Assembly: GCF_000010165.1 (NCBI RefSeq)
Contig: NC_012491.1
Span: forward strand, 3,231,501-3,295,500
Reading direction: 5' to 3'
Source of the DNA: Brevibacillus brevis NBRC 100599
Lineage (GTDB): Bacteria; Bacillota; Bacilli; Brevibacillales; Brevibacillaceae
Length of the DNA stretch: 64,000 nucleotides
The stretch's first letter is position 1, and every line of letters starts with the position of its first letter. Of this stretch, positions 1-8,416 are shown in pieces. A program made the position numbers and the translations under genes. Below the pieces are notes generated by a model. It ran no database searches. It worked only from the letters and a program-made list of their open reading frames with translations, and was not told the origin of the DNA.

Positions 1-19
1 ACCTATTTTCATTATAGCA

Positions 20-46
20 ATTATTGCACAATTTCAAAGCAATAAT
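20..46. repeat. 8-bp inverted repeat upstream of the MFS gene
   Basis: ATTATTGC at 20-27 faces GCAATAAT at 39-46 with an 11-nt spacer, about 60 nt before the pump gene. This spacing would suit a dimeric repressor site, but no regulator gene is visible beside it, and the window starts only 20 nt away. The operator role is a guess. Confidence 0.3.
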
Positions 47-105
47 CACGGCGACAAGCTCTTCAGCCCATCGTTAAGATAGGAAAAAAGAAAGAGGTGA
101 AATGA

Positions 106-1314
106 ATGTCTCAACCTGCGACAGTTGGAACGGCCAGACAAACCGCCAACTTCATGCTACTGGGAGTCAGCATGGCACATTTGCTTAATGACGCAATGCA
201 GAATATTGTGCCTGCCGCATTTCCTATTTTTCAAAAATCGATGCAACTCAGCTTTACCCAAATTGGGTGGGTCGCGTTTACTCTTAACCTGACGGCATCG
301 GTACTTCAGCCACTGATCGGCTCTTATACAGACCGCAAACCAATGCCGGCATTGCTGCCCTTGGGCATGGTCTTCACGTTGCTTGGCATGATTGGTCTTG
401 CTTTCTCGTCTGGTTTATGGATGCTGATTGTTTCCGCTGCATTCATAGGCGTCGGCTCTTCTGTGCTTCACCCGGAATCATCCCGCGTGGCACACCTTGC
501 CGCAGGCAACAGCAAAGGACTCGCGCAATCGATCTTTCAGGTTGGCGGTAACACCGGACAGGCTCTTGCCCCGCTAATGGCGGCATATATCATTTCGCCG
601 CAGGGACAGCTGGGGTTTCTGTGGTTTACGTTGCTGGCCCTCATTGGCATCGTGGTTCAGCGGTATGTAAGCAGATGGTACACCGGCCAAATCCATTTAC
701 AGAACAGGCCGGAGAGGCGCTCCTCTGGGGAAAGTGATTTTACGAGACCCAAGGTTTTCGTATTTTTCGTTCTGGGTACGTTGATCATGTTGCTGTTTTC
801 CAAGTTCGTTTATCTGGCGGGCATGACAGGGTTCTATTCGTTTTATTACATGGAACGTTATCAGCTGCCGCTGGAAAGCGCCCAGATGTCCTTGTTCGCC
901 CTGCAATTTTCGGGAATGTTGGGTACTTTGCTCGGAGGCCCGCTCGCAGATCGTTTCGGTCGAAAAAAGATCATCTGGTTTTCGATTCTCGGAACGGCAC
1001 CGTTTTCTTTGTGGCTGCCTTACGCTGGTCCGGTCGCTTCTGTTTTTCTGTGCCTGGCGATTGGAGCCATTCTCATGTCGGGTTTTTCCGTCATCATCGT
1101 ATATGCCCAGGAAATGCTTCCAGGCAAGGTGGGGACGATCGCAGGTTTGTTTTTCGGTCTTTCGTTCGGCATGGCCGGACTTGGCTCGGTTGTGCTCGGC
1201 TGGTTGATTGACCAGACCGGGGTGGCCTTCGTCATCCAACTATGCGCGTACTTACCGTTGATTGGCATACTCGCGTTACTCTTGCCAAAGGATTCCCGGT
1301 TGATGAGCCAGTAA
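106..1314 (+). CDS. MFS transporter, fosmidomycin-resistance (Fsr) type
   Basis: A 402-residue polytopic membrane protein, the usual length for a 12-segment major facilitator. The N-terminal half has the Fsr-like stretch with DAMQNIVPAAFP near residue 30 and a loop carrying SYTDRKP. The motif A repeat GGPLADRFGRKK lies near residue 280 at the start of the second half. Fsr-family members export fosmidomycin and related small molecules by proton antiport; the true substrate here cannot be read from sequence. The start at 106 is preceded by AAGAGGTGA at 92-100; an ATG at 102 is in another frame. The gene stands alone, with decayed DNA downstream. Confidence 0.85.
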   Translation: MSQPATVGTARQTANFMLLGVSMAHLLNDAMQNIVPAAFPIFQKSMQLSFTQIGWVAFTLNLTASVLQPLIGSYTDRKPMPALLPLGMVFTLLGMIGLAFSSGLWMLIVSAAFIGVGSSVLHPESSRVAHLAAGNSKGLAQSIFQVGGNTGQALAPLMAAYIISPQGQLGFLWFTLLALIGIVVQRYVSRWYTGQIHLQNRPERRSSGESDFTRPKVFVFFVLGTLIMLLFSKFVYLAGMTGFYSFYYMERYQLPLESAQMSLFALQFSGMLGTLLGGPLADRFGRKKIIWFSILGTAPFSLWLPYAGPVASVFLCLAIGAILMSGFSVIIVYAQEMLPGKVGTIAGLFFGLSFGMAGLGSVVLGWLIDQTGVAFVIQLCAYLPLIGILALLLPKDSRLMSQ

Positions 1315-1402
1315 GTTTTATTCAAAGTAAAAAACGGCGTCTATGCCTTTTTCGTTCTTGCTATATGATGAAGCATAGCGGGACAAGAGAACAGCCACAT
1401 TT

Positions 1403-1540
1403 TCAGTATTTTAAACGGAAGTGTATCCCCCATCTACCAACAAACATCAAACTGGGGCCTGTAATGAAAGAAGCATCTTTGCTGGTTAAGAACAGAACGG
1501 CTTTCGCTACCTCCCACTGTTTTCTTGAGTTGCGGGTTGC
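1403..1540 (-). pseudogene. C-terminal relic of a short-chain dehydrogenase
   Basis: The minus strand encodes [19 protein letters not shown] followed by PSLMFVGRWG. This matches the last 35 or so residues of classical SDR enzymes (EVA.AVLFLAS.DASFITG..L.VDGG.). The Rossmann domain and the YxxxK active site are missing and the conserved final DGG is altered to VGR, so it cannot be functional. The visible frame keeps going for about 15 unrelated residues. It is one of several fragments in the gene-poor stretch 1315-2003. The family call rests on one short motif, but that motif is distinctive. Confidence 0.6.
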
Positions 1541-1679
1541 AAGCCCTACCTCATCCTCTATAACTATCCATAAGCATCTCTCCATTTAGACAATATCTAG
1601 TCGTAACAAAGAAGATGCATTTAGTTAAAATACTTTCTATTTTCTTTTAGAAAAGTGAGATTAAGAAGCGATACTGTAA

Positions 1680-1704
1680 GAAACCCCAACAAATGTGGGG
1701 TTTC
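1680..1704 (+). terminator. Hairpin, probable intrinsic terminator
   Basis: GAAACCCCA at 1680-1688 pairs with TGGGGTTTC at 1696-1704 across a 7-nt loop, and TCCTTTG follows on the plus strand. It lies inside the decayed region, so it may be a leftover of a lost transcription unit. The T-tract is weak. Confidence 0.45.
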
Positions 1705-1795
1705 TCCTTTGTCTAAGCATTTCCGACAGGGGTGCCAGCCTGCAGTAGCATACTCGTTATTTTTCGCGGAGTTGAACCAGGTTAACGGGGATGTC
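1705..1795 (-). pseudogene. Relic resembling the Ada zinc-binding N-domain
   Basis: On the minus strand a short frame gives FNSAKNNEYATAGWHPCRKC. It resembles the end of the Ada/AdaA methylphosphotriester domain (FF.sa.eA..AGfRPCkRC), where the last two cysteines bind zinc. The first two cysteines of that domain and everything downstream are absent. It sits directly behind a sigma-factor-like fragment in a different frame. The match covers about 25 residues, so the identification is tentative; a chance resemblance is possible. Confidence 0.35.
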
Positions 1796-1801
1796 TCAAA
1801 T

Positions 1802-1906
1802 CTCGCTGATCTCCACTCTCTCGGTCTTCTTTCGGCGCCGCAGTTCATTGACACAATGGTTATATGCGATCCGGTGCAACCAGTTCCGATGAGTGTGTAA
1901 TTGTCT
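1802..1906 (-). pseudogene. Relic of an ECF-type sigma factor, region 2
   Basis: The minus strand reads THRNWLHRIAYNHCVNELRR and then RKKTERVEISEI before a stop. ECF sigma factors carry this pattern (WL.rIa.N.c.d.lRRrkr) at the junction of regions 2.3 and 2.4, which recognises the -10 element. Region 4 and the first part of region 2 are missing, so this is a 34-residue remnant. It lies on the same strand as the Ada-like and SDR relics, suggesting a decayed minus-strand block. Confidence 0.55.
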
Positions 1907-1930
1907 TTGACAGAGAAGTACTACTATAAT
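1901..1930 (+). promoter_or_regulatory. Sigma-A-type promoter before the truncated araC
   Basis: TTGTCT at 1901-1906, an 18-nt spacer and TATAAT at 1925-1930 form a good vegetative promoter about 75 nt before the AraC-like ORF. The fragment may therefore still be transcribed. Confidence 0.5.
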
Positions 1931-2003
1931 TGAAAGAATTTCAGGTAAGAGCGGACACAAAAACTATTTATTTTCTCAGAACATTAGGGAGAGGAGCCAT
2001 ACC

Positions 2004-2408
2004 ATGCCAGATGTAACCTTTTACCGAAACGAAGCTTTGCCTTTCCTTGAAGCAAAACAATGCACGAAGAGTGATTTGACATACCAGAAGCATTTTCATG
2101 AGGAATATTCGATCGGATCGATTGATGAAGGAGAAACGAGCGCCTGGTGCGACGGAACAATGCATCAGGTTGAGGCTGGCAGAGTGATCAGTTTTCCGCT
2201 GTACATGCTGCACGCCTGTCATCCTGCGTCCCTCACAGTATGGAGATACAAGATGTTGTTCATCAAGCAGGATTGGCTGAAACAGTTGGAGCGAAGAGAA
2301 CTGGAACAACTTCACATCCCGTTTTTACTAGAAGGAGATAAAAATCAATATTGCCGCCATCTGATTGCGGGGATTTTGACAACGCCCTCAGGAAAGCACT
2401 GTGCCTGA
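2004..2408 (+). pseudogene. Truncated AraC-family regulator (sensor domain only)
   Basis: The 134-residue product matches the N-terminal AraC-type cupin: an HFHEEYSIGSI box near residue 30, then the W.DG....V..G.vi.FP...lHaC pattern. This domain binds an effector. Family members are about 270-290 residues and end in two helix-turn-helix motifs; here the frame stops soon after the cupin and the terminator of the convergent lutP gene follows at 2446. The DNA-binding half is therefore missing. The start has a good site, GGAGAGGAG, 7 nt upstream. It could be a dead gene or, less likely, a stand-alone sensor. Confidence 0.7.
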
Positions 2409-2445
2409 ACAACGGTCATAAATGGTTTGGAACGGATAAAAAAAC

Positions 2446-2470
2446 AGCGAGTGCTATTTCAGCACCCGCT
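2446..2470. terminator. Bidirectional terminator between araC fragment and lutP
   Basis: AGCGAGTGCT pairs with AGCACCCGCT around the loop ATTTC. Runs of T follow on both strands (ATTTTTTATG on plus; TTTTTTTATCC on minus after a short GT), so it can end both convergent transcripts. Confidence 0.75.
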
Positions 2471-2475
2471 ATTTT

Positions 2476-4173
2476 TTATGGAACCATCCATGACAGTAAA
2501 TTGGACTGCAAATACGTGATAATACCGATTATTACAACCAAGAGTAAACTGTGTTTCACTGTAAAGCGGAATAAATCAGATTCTTTTCCGGCGAGTCCTA
2601 CCGCAGCACAGGCAACGGCAATCGACTGCGGCGAAATCATTTTACCCGCTACACCACCGCTCGTATTGGCTGCAAGGGCCAAAACAGGTTCCATTCCCAC
2701 TGAAGTTGCTGTGACTTTTTGCAGATTTCCAAACAGCAGGTTGGAAGAAGTATCTGAGCCAGTAATAAACACCCCTAACCAGCCAAGGAACGGAGAGAAG
2801 AACGGGAATAACATCCCCGTGCCTGCCAACGCCATCCCCAGTGTGGTACTCATTCCGGAAGCGTTTGCAACATAGGCAAAACCGACAACAGACGCAATCG
2901 TGAGCAGCGGAAATTTCAGCTCGTTCAATGTCTCGCCAAAAGTGGCAAGCCAATCTCTCCAAGAGATGCTGACGATAAATTTGGTTACGATGGCAGCAAG
3001 CAATATCGCTGTTCCGGCTGCTGCCAATACTTCCAATTTGAAGAGAGCAGCAATCGGTTTTCCATTCACATCGATAATCAGGTTATGCAGACCAGGGACC
3101 TCAGGCGTGAAGCTTAAAGCTTTGCCAATGGGATTGAGACAGTTAAATAAAAGATTAGCCCCTTCATATTTGCCGACCAGCGCTTTTTTCACAGTCGGAA
3201 TCCCCCAGATAGAGATAAAGGCGGTCAATACCAGGAAGGGAGACCATGCCTTGAATATTTGTCCGGTTGTAAAGGGAGCTTTGCTGTTCTTGATCGCTTG
3301 TGAAGCGGCTGCTACTTCTGCGGTAGCTGCTTGTTCCGAGGCAAAACGGAAAATCGTTTTCGGTTTCCAAACTTTTAAGAACAAGGTTAACGCAACCAAA
3401 GAAACCAGTGCAGATAAAATGTCAGGAAGCTCCGGCCCCATAAAATTGGATGTGACGTATTGTGTCAAGGAGAAAGAAATGCCGGAAACTAGGATCGCTG
3501 GAAGCACTTCAAGAGCCTTTTTAAATCCAGACATGATCACAACCAGATAGAAGGGAACAAAAACAGATAGGATAGGCAGCTGGCGGCCGACCATTTTGGA
3601 TATTTCCATGGCTGGAACGCCCGTGGGACCTTCCATGGCGATAATCGGAATTCCGATCGCGCCAAAAGCAACCGGTGCCGTATTGGCAATTAGGCAAAGA
3701 CCCGCGGCATACAAAGGATGAAAACCCAAGCCGACAAGAAGCGCAGCAGAAATCGCTACAGGAGCGCCAAAACCGGCAGCCCCTTCAAGAAAGGCTCCAA
3801 AAGAAAAGGCGACAAGAAGCGCCTGCAGACGGCGGTCTTCCGTGATCGATAAGACAGAGCTGCGGATAATATCAAATTGCCCTGTCTTCACCGTGAGCTT
3901 GTACAAAAATACTGAGGAAATGATGATCCATCCGATGGGTAGAATACCATAAACGGCTCCTTGCACCGAAGACATTATCGCTATTCCCGCAGGCATGCGA
4001 TACACCAATACGGCAACTAGGATCACCATCAGTAAAGTGGTCAGCCCTGCCATATAGCCTTTCATACGTTTGATCGCAAGCGCCCAGAAAAAATAAAGAA
4101 TGGGAATAAGCGCAACAAGCGCAGAGATTCCGAGACTCCCCCCAACAGGAGTAAAAACTTGCGTCCATGTCAT
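2476..4173 (-). CDS. lutP: L-lactate permease
   Basis: A 565-residue polytopic membrane protein of the LctP/LldP family, full length. It imports L-lactate with protons. Family hallmarks include the segment SFGAFLEGAAGFGAPVAI near residue 125 and ITGSDTSSNLLFGNLQ near residue 480. The longer frame opens with GTG at 4182, but AGAGGTGG lies right there and is spaced 5 nt from the ATG at 4173, so I chose 4173. It diverges from the LutR-type regulator gene and lies next to lutABC, so uptake and oxidation of lactate are encoded together. Two LutR-like operators lie upstream. Confidence 0.93.
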   Translation of the reverse strand: MTWTQVFTPVGGSLGISALVALIPILYFFWALAIKRMKGYMAGLTTLLMVILVAVLVYRMPAGIAIMSSVQGAVYGILPIGWIIISSVFLYKLTVKTGQFDIIRSSVLSITEDRRLQALLVAFSFGAFLEGAAGFGAPVAISAALLVGLGFHPLYAAGLCLIANTAPVAFGAIGIPIIAMEGPTGVPAMEISKMVGRQLPILSVFVPFYLVVIMSGFKKALEVLPAILVSGISFSLTQYVTSNFMGPELPDILSALVSLVALTLFLKVWKPKTIFRFASEQAATAEVAAASQAIKNSKAPFTTGQIFKAWSPFLVLTAFISIWGIPTVKKALVGKYEGANLLFNCLNPIGKALSFTPEVPGLHNLIIDVNGKPIAALFKLEVLAAAGTAILLAAIVTKFIVSISWRDWLATFGETLNELKFPLLTIASVVGFAYVANASGMSTTLGMALAGTGMLFPFFSPFLGWLGVFITGSDTSSNLLFGNLQKVTATSVGMEPVLALAANTSGGVAGKMISPQSIAVACAAVGLAGKESDLFRFTVKHSLLLVVIIGIITYLQSNLLSWMVP

Positions 4174-4257
4174 GGTTTCCACCTCTTTTTTATTCTTTTC
4201 ATTTGAAAGCGGTTTCGGAAATGAAATTTTAAAATGGCTTGATATCCCCCTTACGAA

Positions 4258-4310
4258 CTTATATTTACCCGACAGTCAAAGTGTCACCATCTGATATGGT
4301 CATCTGATGT
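4258..4310 (-). promoter_or_regulatory. lutP promoter with two LutR-like operators
   Basis: On the minus strand GTGACA (4287-4282), an 18-nt spacer and TATAAG (4263-4258) form a plausible promoter. Overlapping its upstream edge is the inverted repeat ACCAT-CTGAT-ATGGT at 4286-4300, followed by TCATCTGATG at 4300-4309. The second site has the same core as the palindromes near lutR (4480-4490) and lutA (5247-5257). Control by the neighbouring GntR protein is inferred from this repetition. Confidence 0.6.
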
Positions 4311-4445
4311 CTTCTATTCGACAGTTCTCATTATATGTACCCCTGTTTTTTTTGACAAGTATTTTTTGAATATTCGAAACTGGTGGTTTAAAAGTTGAAT
4401 GATTTCCCTTTTCCACTCGCAACCAATGCCAAAAAGAATGCAGCC

Positions 4446-4490
4446 TTGACAACTAACTGACAATTCAGCTAGTATGAACTCATCAGATGA
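4446..4490 (+). promoter_or_regulatory. lutR promoter with an operator at the start site
   Basis: TTGACA at 4446-4451, an 18-nt spacer and TAGTAT at 4470-4475 form a near-consensus promoter. The perfect palindrome TCATCAGATGA at 4480-4490 covers the expected transcription start. Binding there would block transcription, which suggests autorepression. The first in-frame ATG (4474) lies inside the -10 box and so cannot be the translation start. Confidence 0.75.
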
Positions 4491-4518
4491 CCCTAAGAAA
4501 GTAACGCGTGAATGCAGA

Positions 4519-5220
4519 ATGAAAGCGATACCAAAATTCAAAGTACGTAAAACGTACGAAGAAGTATCCGACTACATCAAAGATCAAATTATGAATGGAG
4601 TTTACAAACCTGGAGATCGCCTGCCTTCTCTTCGCGAATTCAGCGAGCTTTTCGGAGTCGGTCAGTCAACCATGCGAGAGGCAATCAGTGCACTCAAAAC
4701 GATGGGTCTTGTGACCATTCGTCAGGGGGAAGGTACTTTTGTCACCCGCTTAAATCCAGATGAGGTATTGTCAGGATTTGAACCGATTCAACCTGTCACG
4801 GAACAAGACATCATGTCACTCTTGGAGGTTCGGAAGATCATTGAGACGGGAATCGTTCAACTGGCCGCCGAGAGACGTTCTAATGAAGATTTGCAACGCA
4901 TCGAGGATGCGTTGAAAGAAATGGAAGCCGCAGTTTCAAATGGAGATTTAGGAGAAAAGGCCGACTGGAAATTTCATTACGAAATCGCCAAAGCTTGTCA
5001 TAACTCGGTTCTGGAATCGATTATGCAATCCATATCTGAAACCATGAGCAAGGCATTAAAGGCAAGCCGCGAAAAAATGTTTCAAACGAAAGGAAATCCG
5101 GAACGGCTCCTGGCTGAACACAAGGAAATTTTCAAGGCGATCGCCAACAAAAATTCAAAAAGAGCCGAAGAATCCATGCTCTACCACCTGCTTGGCGTAG
5201 AAAAAGAGATGTTTGATTAA
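4519..5220 (+). CDS. lutR: GntR/FadR-family regulator of lactate use
   Basis: A 233-residue two-domain regulator. A GntR winged helix occupies about residues 10-75 (GVYKPGDRLPSLREFSELFG, then STMREAISALKTMGLV), and an all-helical FadR-type C-domain follows. FCD domains usually bind a small acid through a metal; LutR responds to lactate in Bacillus. The start at 4519 was chosen because the upstream ATG is inside the promoter; the ribosome site in front of it is poor. It lies between lutP and lutABC, and TCATC(A/T)GATGA sites flank all three units, so it probably represses them and itself. Confidence 0.85.
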   Translation: MKAIPKFKVRKTYEEVSDYIKDQIMNGVYKPGDRLPSLREFSELFGVGQSTMREAISALKTMGLVTIRQGEGTFVTRLNPDEVLSGFEPIQPVTEQDIMSLLEVRKIIETGIVQLAAERRSNEDLQRIEDALKEMEAAVSNGDLGEKADWKFHYEIAKACHNSVLESIMQSISETMSKALKASREKMFQTKGNPERLLAEHKEIFKAIANKNSKRAEESMLYHLLGVEKEMFD

Positions 5221-5245
5221 GATCAAACATTTTCTTTTTAACCAA

Positions 5246-5258
5246 GTCATCAGATGAC
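5246..5258. promoter_or_regulatory. LutR-like operator before lutABC
   Basis: GTCATCAGATGAC is a perfect 13-bp palindrome apart from its central base, about 60 nt before lutA. The same 11-bp core lies on the lutR promoter. The -10/-35 boxes here are not clear; an AT-rich TATAGATTATAG stretch just downstream (5269-5280) is the likely -10 region. Confidence 0.65.
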
Positions 5259-5318
5259 ATCATGACCATATAGATTATAGATCATTATGGCTAACACATT
5301 CGAAAGGGAGCTGAATGA

Positions 5319-6053
5319 ATGAAAGTATCAATGTTTATTACTTGTCTATCAGATGCTTTTTATCCTAAAGTGGGCGAAGCAATGGCACGACTTCTCGCCA
5401 GATATGGCATCAAGCTGGATTTTCCCGAACTGCAAGTGTGTTGCGGCCAACCAGCTTTTAACAGCGGGTTTTGGGATACCGCTAGAGAAGGCGCAAAAAC
5501 AATTATTCATGCATTCGCAGACAGCGATTTTGTGGTTGCTCCATCCGGTTCGTGTATCGGGATGATTCATCACCACTACCCTACTCTATTTAAAGAAGAT
5601 CCGAAATATCTGGCAATGGCCCATGATCTCATTGGTAAAAGCTATGAGTTCTCGCAGTTTCTCGTTCATGTGCTCGGGGTGACGGATATCGGTGCCCTCT
5701 TCCCCCACCGCGTCACCTATCATCCCTCCTGCCACGGCAGCCGTTTACTTGGCGTCAAAGACGAGCCTCACATTCTGCTCTCCCAGGTAAAAGGCTTGGA
5801 GTTCGTGCCCCTTCCTTTTGCGGAAGATTGCTGCGGATTCGGAGGAACTTTTGCCATAAAGGTCTCCGACATCTCCGGTGCGATGGTTACGGAAAAAGCA
5901 GAACATGTGCTGGAAACCAAAGCAGAAGTCCTGGTGGGCCTTGATATGGGCTGTCTAACAAATATCTCCGGACGTTTACACCATGCTGGACATCCGATTC
6001 GCGTAATGCATCTGGCAGAGCTATTGTATGAAGGGGTGAAAGAGAGGGTATGA
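5319..6053 (+). CDS. lutA: Lactate utilisation protein A, Fe-S oxidoreductase subunit
   Basis: A 244-residue protein with two CCG cysteine-rich domains: VCCGQPAFNSGF near residue 45 and DCCGFGGTF near residue 170, each with accompanying upstream cysteines. Such domains ligate special Fe-S clusters in heterodisulfide-reductase-like and glycolate-oxidase-like enzymes. LutA works with LutB and LutC to oxidise L-lactate to pyruvate in the cytoplasm. AAAGGGAG lies upstream of the start. The stop overlaps the start of lutB by 4 nt (ATGA), so translation is probably coupled. Confidence 0.93.
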   Translation: MKVSMFITCLSDAFYPKVGEAMARLLARYGIKLDFPELQVCCGQPAFNSGFWDTAREGAKTIIHAFADSDFVVAPSGSCIGMIHHHYPTLFKEDPKYLAMAHDLIGKSYEFSQFLVHVLGVTDIGALFPHRVTYHPSCHGSRLLGVKDEPHILLSQVKGLEFVPLPFAEDCCGFGGTFAIKVSDISGAMVTEKAEHVLETKAEVLVGLDMGCLTNISGRLHHAGHPIRVMHLAELLYEGVKERV

Positions 6054-7549
6054 ACGCAAAAACATCCTCAACCGCAACTTTAAATGAACGCGCACAAACT
6101 GCACTAAACGATAATTTTTTACGAAATGCCGTAAAATTCACAACAGAAAGACTAAGAACAAACAAAGTTTCAGCAACTGACGAGTTGGGTAACTGGGAAG
6201 AATGGCGTGAACAAGGACGGCAGATTCGCCTGCATACAATTGCACACTTAGACTACTACCTGTCGCTGTTCGTAAATAATGTGCGAGCGTTAGGTGGGCA
6301 TGTACATTTCGCCTCTGATGCCAAAGAAGCTATAGAAATCACAATGAATATCGTGAAAGAAAAACATACTCGATCCGTTGTCAAATCAAAATCGATGCTT
6401 TCTGAAGAAGTGCATATTAATCAAGTGTTTGAACAACATGGAATCGAAGTGGTGGAAACGGACTTAGGAGAATATATTATTCAACTCGCTGGTGAGACTC
6501 CCTCCCATATAATCATTCCCGCCATTCACAAAAACAAAGAGCAAGTAGCAGAGCTATTTTCAAACGTGGCTGGAAAGCGCTTACCAGCAGATACTGCTGT
6601 TCTGGCAGGCTTTGCCCGATCCAAGCTGCGGGAGAAATTCCTTGAGGCCGATATTGGGATGACTGGATGCAACTTTGCTATCGCGGAAACAGGCTCCATT
6701 GCATTGTTTTCCAATGAAGGAAATGCCCGCATGGTAAGCACGGTTCCTAAAACACAGATCACCTTCATGGGCATGGAAAGAATCATTCCCTCTTTGGAAG
6801 ATCTTGAAGTAATGGCTACCTTGCTGCCGCGTGCCGCTACAGGGCAAAAGCTGACGGTATACATGTCGTTGATAAATGGGCCTCGCCGCTCAGATGACTC
6901 CGACGGACCAGAGGAGTTACACGTAGTAATTATTGACAACGGCCGTTCTAAGCAGCTGGGAGATCCCGAATTTCAGGAGGTTTTAAACTGCATCCGCTGC
7001 GGAGCATGTCTAAATGCTTGCCCTGTCTATCGACATGTAGGCGGACATGCGTATGGTTGGGTGTACAGTGGTCCGATTGGCGCCGTACTGACTCCTCTCC
7101 TGCATGAAGACAAGGAATTAGCGAATGCATCCAGCCTATGTGGGGCCTGCTATGAAGCCTGTCCCGTCAAAATACCGCTGCATGATATGTTCGTCTATCA
7201 GCGTAGACGAAATGTGGAAGAAGCTTTGACAAAGAAAGCGGAACAACTGGGAATGAAAGCCTTTAAATTTATTTCTTCCAACCACAGGCTGTTCCATCGA
7301 ATTCTGCGAATCAGCCAACTGGGACAAAAGCCTTTTGTCAAAGGTGGAGTGATCACAGCCAAAATCGGACCTTTAAAGGGTTGGAATACCTATCGTTATG
7401 CACCAAAACTTGCCCAACACTCCTTCCGGGATACGTGGAAAGCGCTTGATACTGAACTTCAGTTTGAATTGCAAGAAATGGGTCCGGAAATGAAAGATCG
7501 TCTAGCCGACATCCTGAAAAAACGGGGGGACACACATGAGTCACAGTGA
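6050..7549 (+). CDS. lutB: Lactate utilisation protein B, iron-sulfur protein
   Basis: A 499-residue protein. The N-terminal half is a LUD domain shared with LutC (around AIAETGSIALFSNEGNAR). Then come two [4Fe-4S] motifs, CIRCGACLNACP near residue 310 and CGACYEACP near residue 365, typical of ferredoxin-like electron carriers. It is the central electron-transfer subunit of the LutABC lactate oxidase. It overlaps lutA by 4 nt and lutC by 14 nt, which indicates one operon. The full length matches Bacillus LutB. Confidence 0.94.
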   Translation: MNAKTSSTATLNERAQTALNDNFLRNAVKFTTERLRTNKVSATDELGNWEEWREQGRQIRLHTIAHLDYYLSLFVNNVRALGGHVHFASDAKEAIEITMNIVKEKHTRSVVKSKSMLSEEVHINQVFEQHGIEVVETDLGEYIIQLAGETPSHIIIPAIHKNKEQVAELFSNVAGKRLPADTAVLAGFARSKLREKFLEADIGMTGCNFAIAETGSIALFSNEGNARMVSTVPKTQITFMGMERIIPSLEDLEVMATLLPRAATGQKLTVYMSLINGPRRSDDSDGPEELHVVIIDNGRSKQLGDPEFQEVLNCIRCGACLNACPVYRHVGGHAYGWVYSGPIGAVLTPLLHEDKELANASSLCGACYEACPVKIPLHDMFVYQRRRNVEEALTKKAEQLGMKAFKFISSNHRLFHRILRISQLGQKPFVKGGVITAKIGPLKGWNTYRYAPKLAQHSFRDTWKALDTELQFELQEMGPEMKDRLADILKKRGDTHESQ

Positions 7550-8237
7550 AAAAGAAGCACAATTCTTCAACACGATCGCAAATCGGTTAGGCAGAAGCCG
7601 GATGACCACTCCTCCCCCACAACCCGTTCGCGGTGTTCCGGACTTTTGGAAAATGTACCATCTCAGCTCTGATGAAAGAATAGACCTATTTATTAAAAAT
7701 TGGGAGATGCTTGGTGGTGTCGCTAAACGCTTTTCTTCTCCAGAAGCGCTTTGCTCATATATCGCTGAAGTAGTCCAAACCTTTGAAGCAAAACGAATCA
7801 TTCACGAAGACCACGCCCTTTTTCAAAGCATGCACCAGGACGGCTCAGTTAATGGTGTAGAGATGACGATATGGCGGAAACAGGAAGAATCTGATTTGCT
7901 GAGTAAAGCGGCGCATGCTGATATTGGGATTTCTATTGCAGATTTTGCTATTGCCCATACTGGCACAATCGTAATGACTTCAGCAGCGTCAAAAGGCCGC
8001 TCTCTCAGCCTACTGCCCACCATTTTTATGGCTGTCATTCGAACTGAAAATATCAAAACACGTATGGGTGAAGCTCTACAGGAAATCAACAAATGGAATA
8101 ACGTCAAAATGCCTGCGGGCGTTCACTTTATTTCCGGTCCCAGCCGTTCAGCCGATATTGAGAATGACTTAACCATTGGCGTTCACGGTCCAGGAATTGT
8201 TCACGCACTTATCCTTGAAGAAGAGACCAAAGCATAA
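7536..8237 (+). CDS. lutC: Lactate utilisation protein C
   Basis: A 233-residue LUD-domain protein, the third LutABC subunit. The family features seen are ADIGISIADFAIAHTGTIVM near the middle and the C-terminal SGPSRSADIENDLTIGVHGP, which repeats the SGPS..aDIe..l..GvHGP signature. It lacks Fe-S cysteines. Its catalytic role is not known in detail. The start lies inside lutB with GGGGGGA just upstream, so it is translated from the same transcript. A strong hairpin follows at 8297. Confidence 0.93.
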   Translation: MSHSEKEAQFFNTIANRLGRSRMTTPPPQPVRGVPDFWKMYHLSSDERIDLFIKNWEMLGGVAKRFSSPEALCSYIAEVVQTFEAKRIIHEDHALFQSMHQDGSVNGVEMTIWRKQEESDLLSKAAHADIGISIADFAIAHTGTIVMTSAASKGRSLSLLPTIFMAVIRTENIKTRMGEALQEINKWNNVKMPAGVHFISGPSRSADIENDLTIGVHGPGIVHALILEEETKA

Positions 8238-8296
8238 ATGGAATCACAGACGAATGCCCGATGGAAGGGTGCTACCGGATCGAATGTTCAGTAAAG

Positions 8297-8348
8297 CAGT
8301 GGTAAGTCTAGGACTTTATTTTCTCGTCCAAGACTACCACTGTTTTGA
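8297..8348 (+). terminator. Terminator of the lut operon
   Basis: A long hairpin pairs CAGTGGTAAGTCTAGGAC with GTCCAAGACTACCACTG with only single mismatches or bulges, and TTTTGATTTT follows. It lies about 60 nt after lutC. Confidence 0.8.
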
Positions 8349-8416
8349 TTTTACTGTTCAGTCTACATCCTTCTGCCCTAATATCCTTTCATGCCTCGAT
8401 TGTTTGTAGAAGATGT

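Noticed and set aside
1242..1589. A 115-codon plus-strand frame after the MFS gene
   Set aside because: It starts inside the MFS gene in another frame and runs across the SDR relic; nothing supports it.
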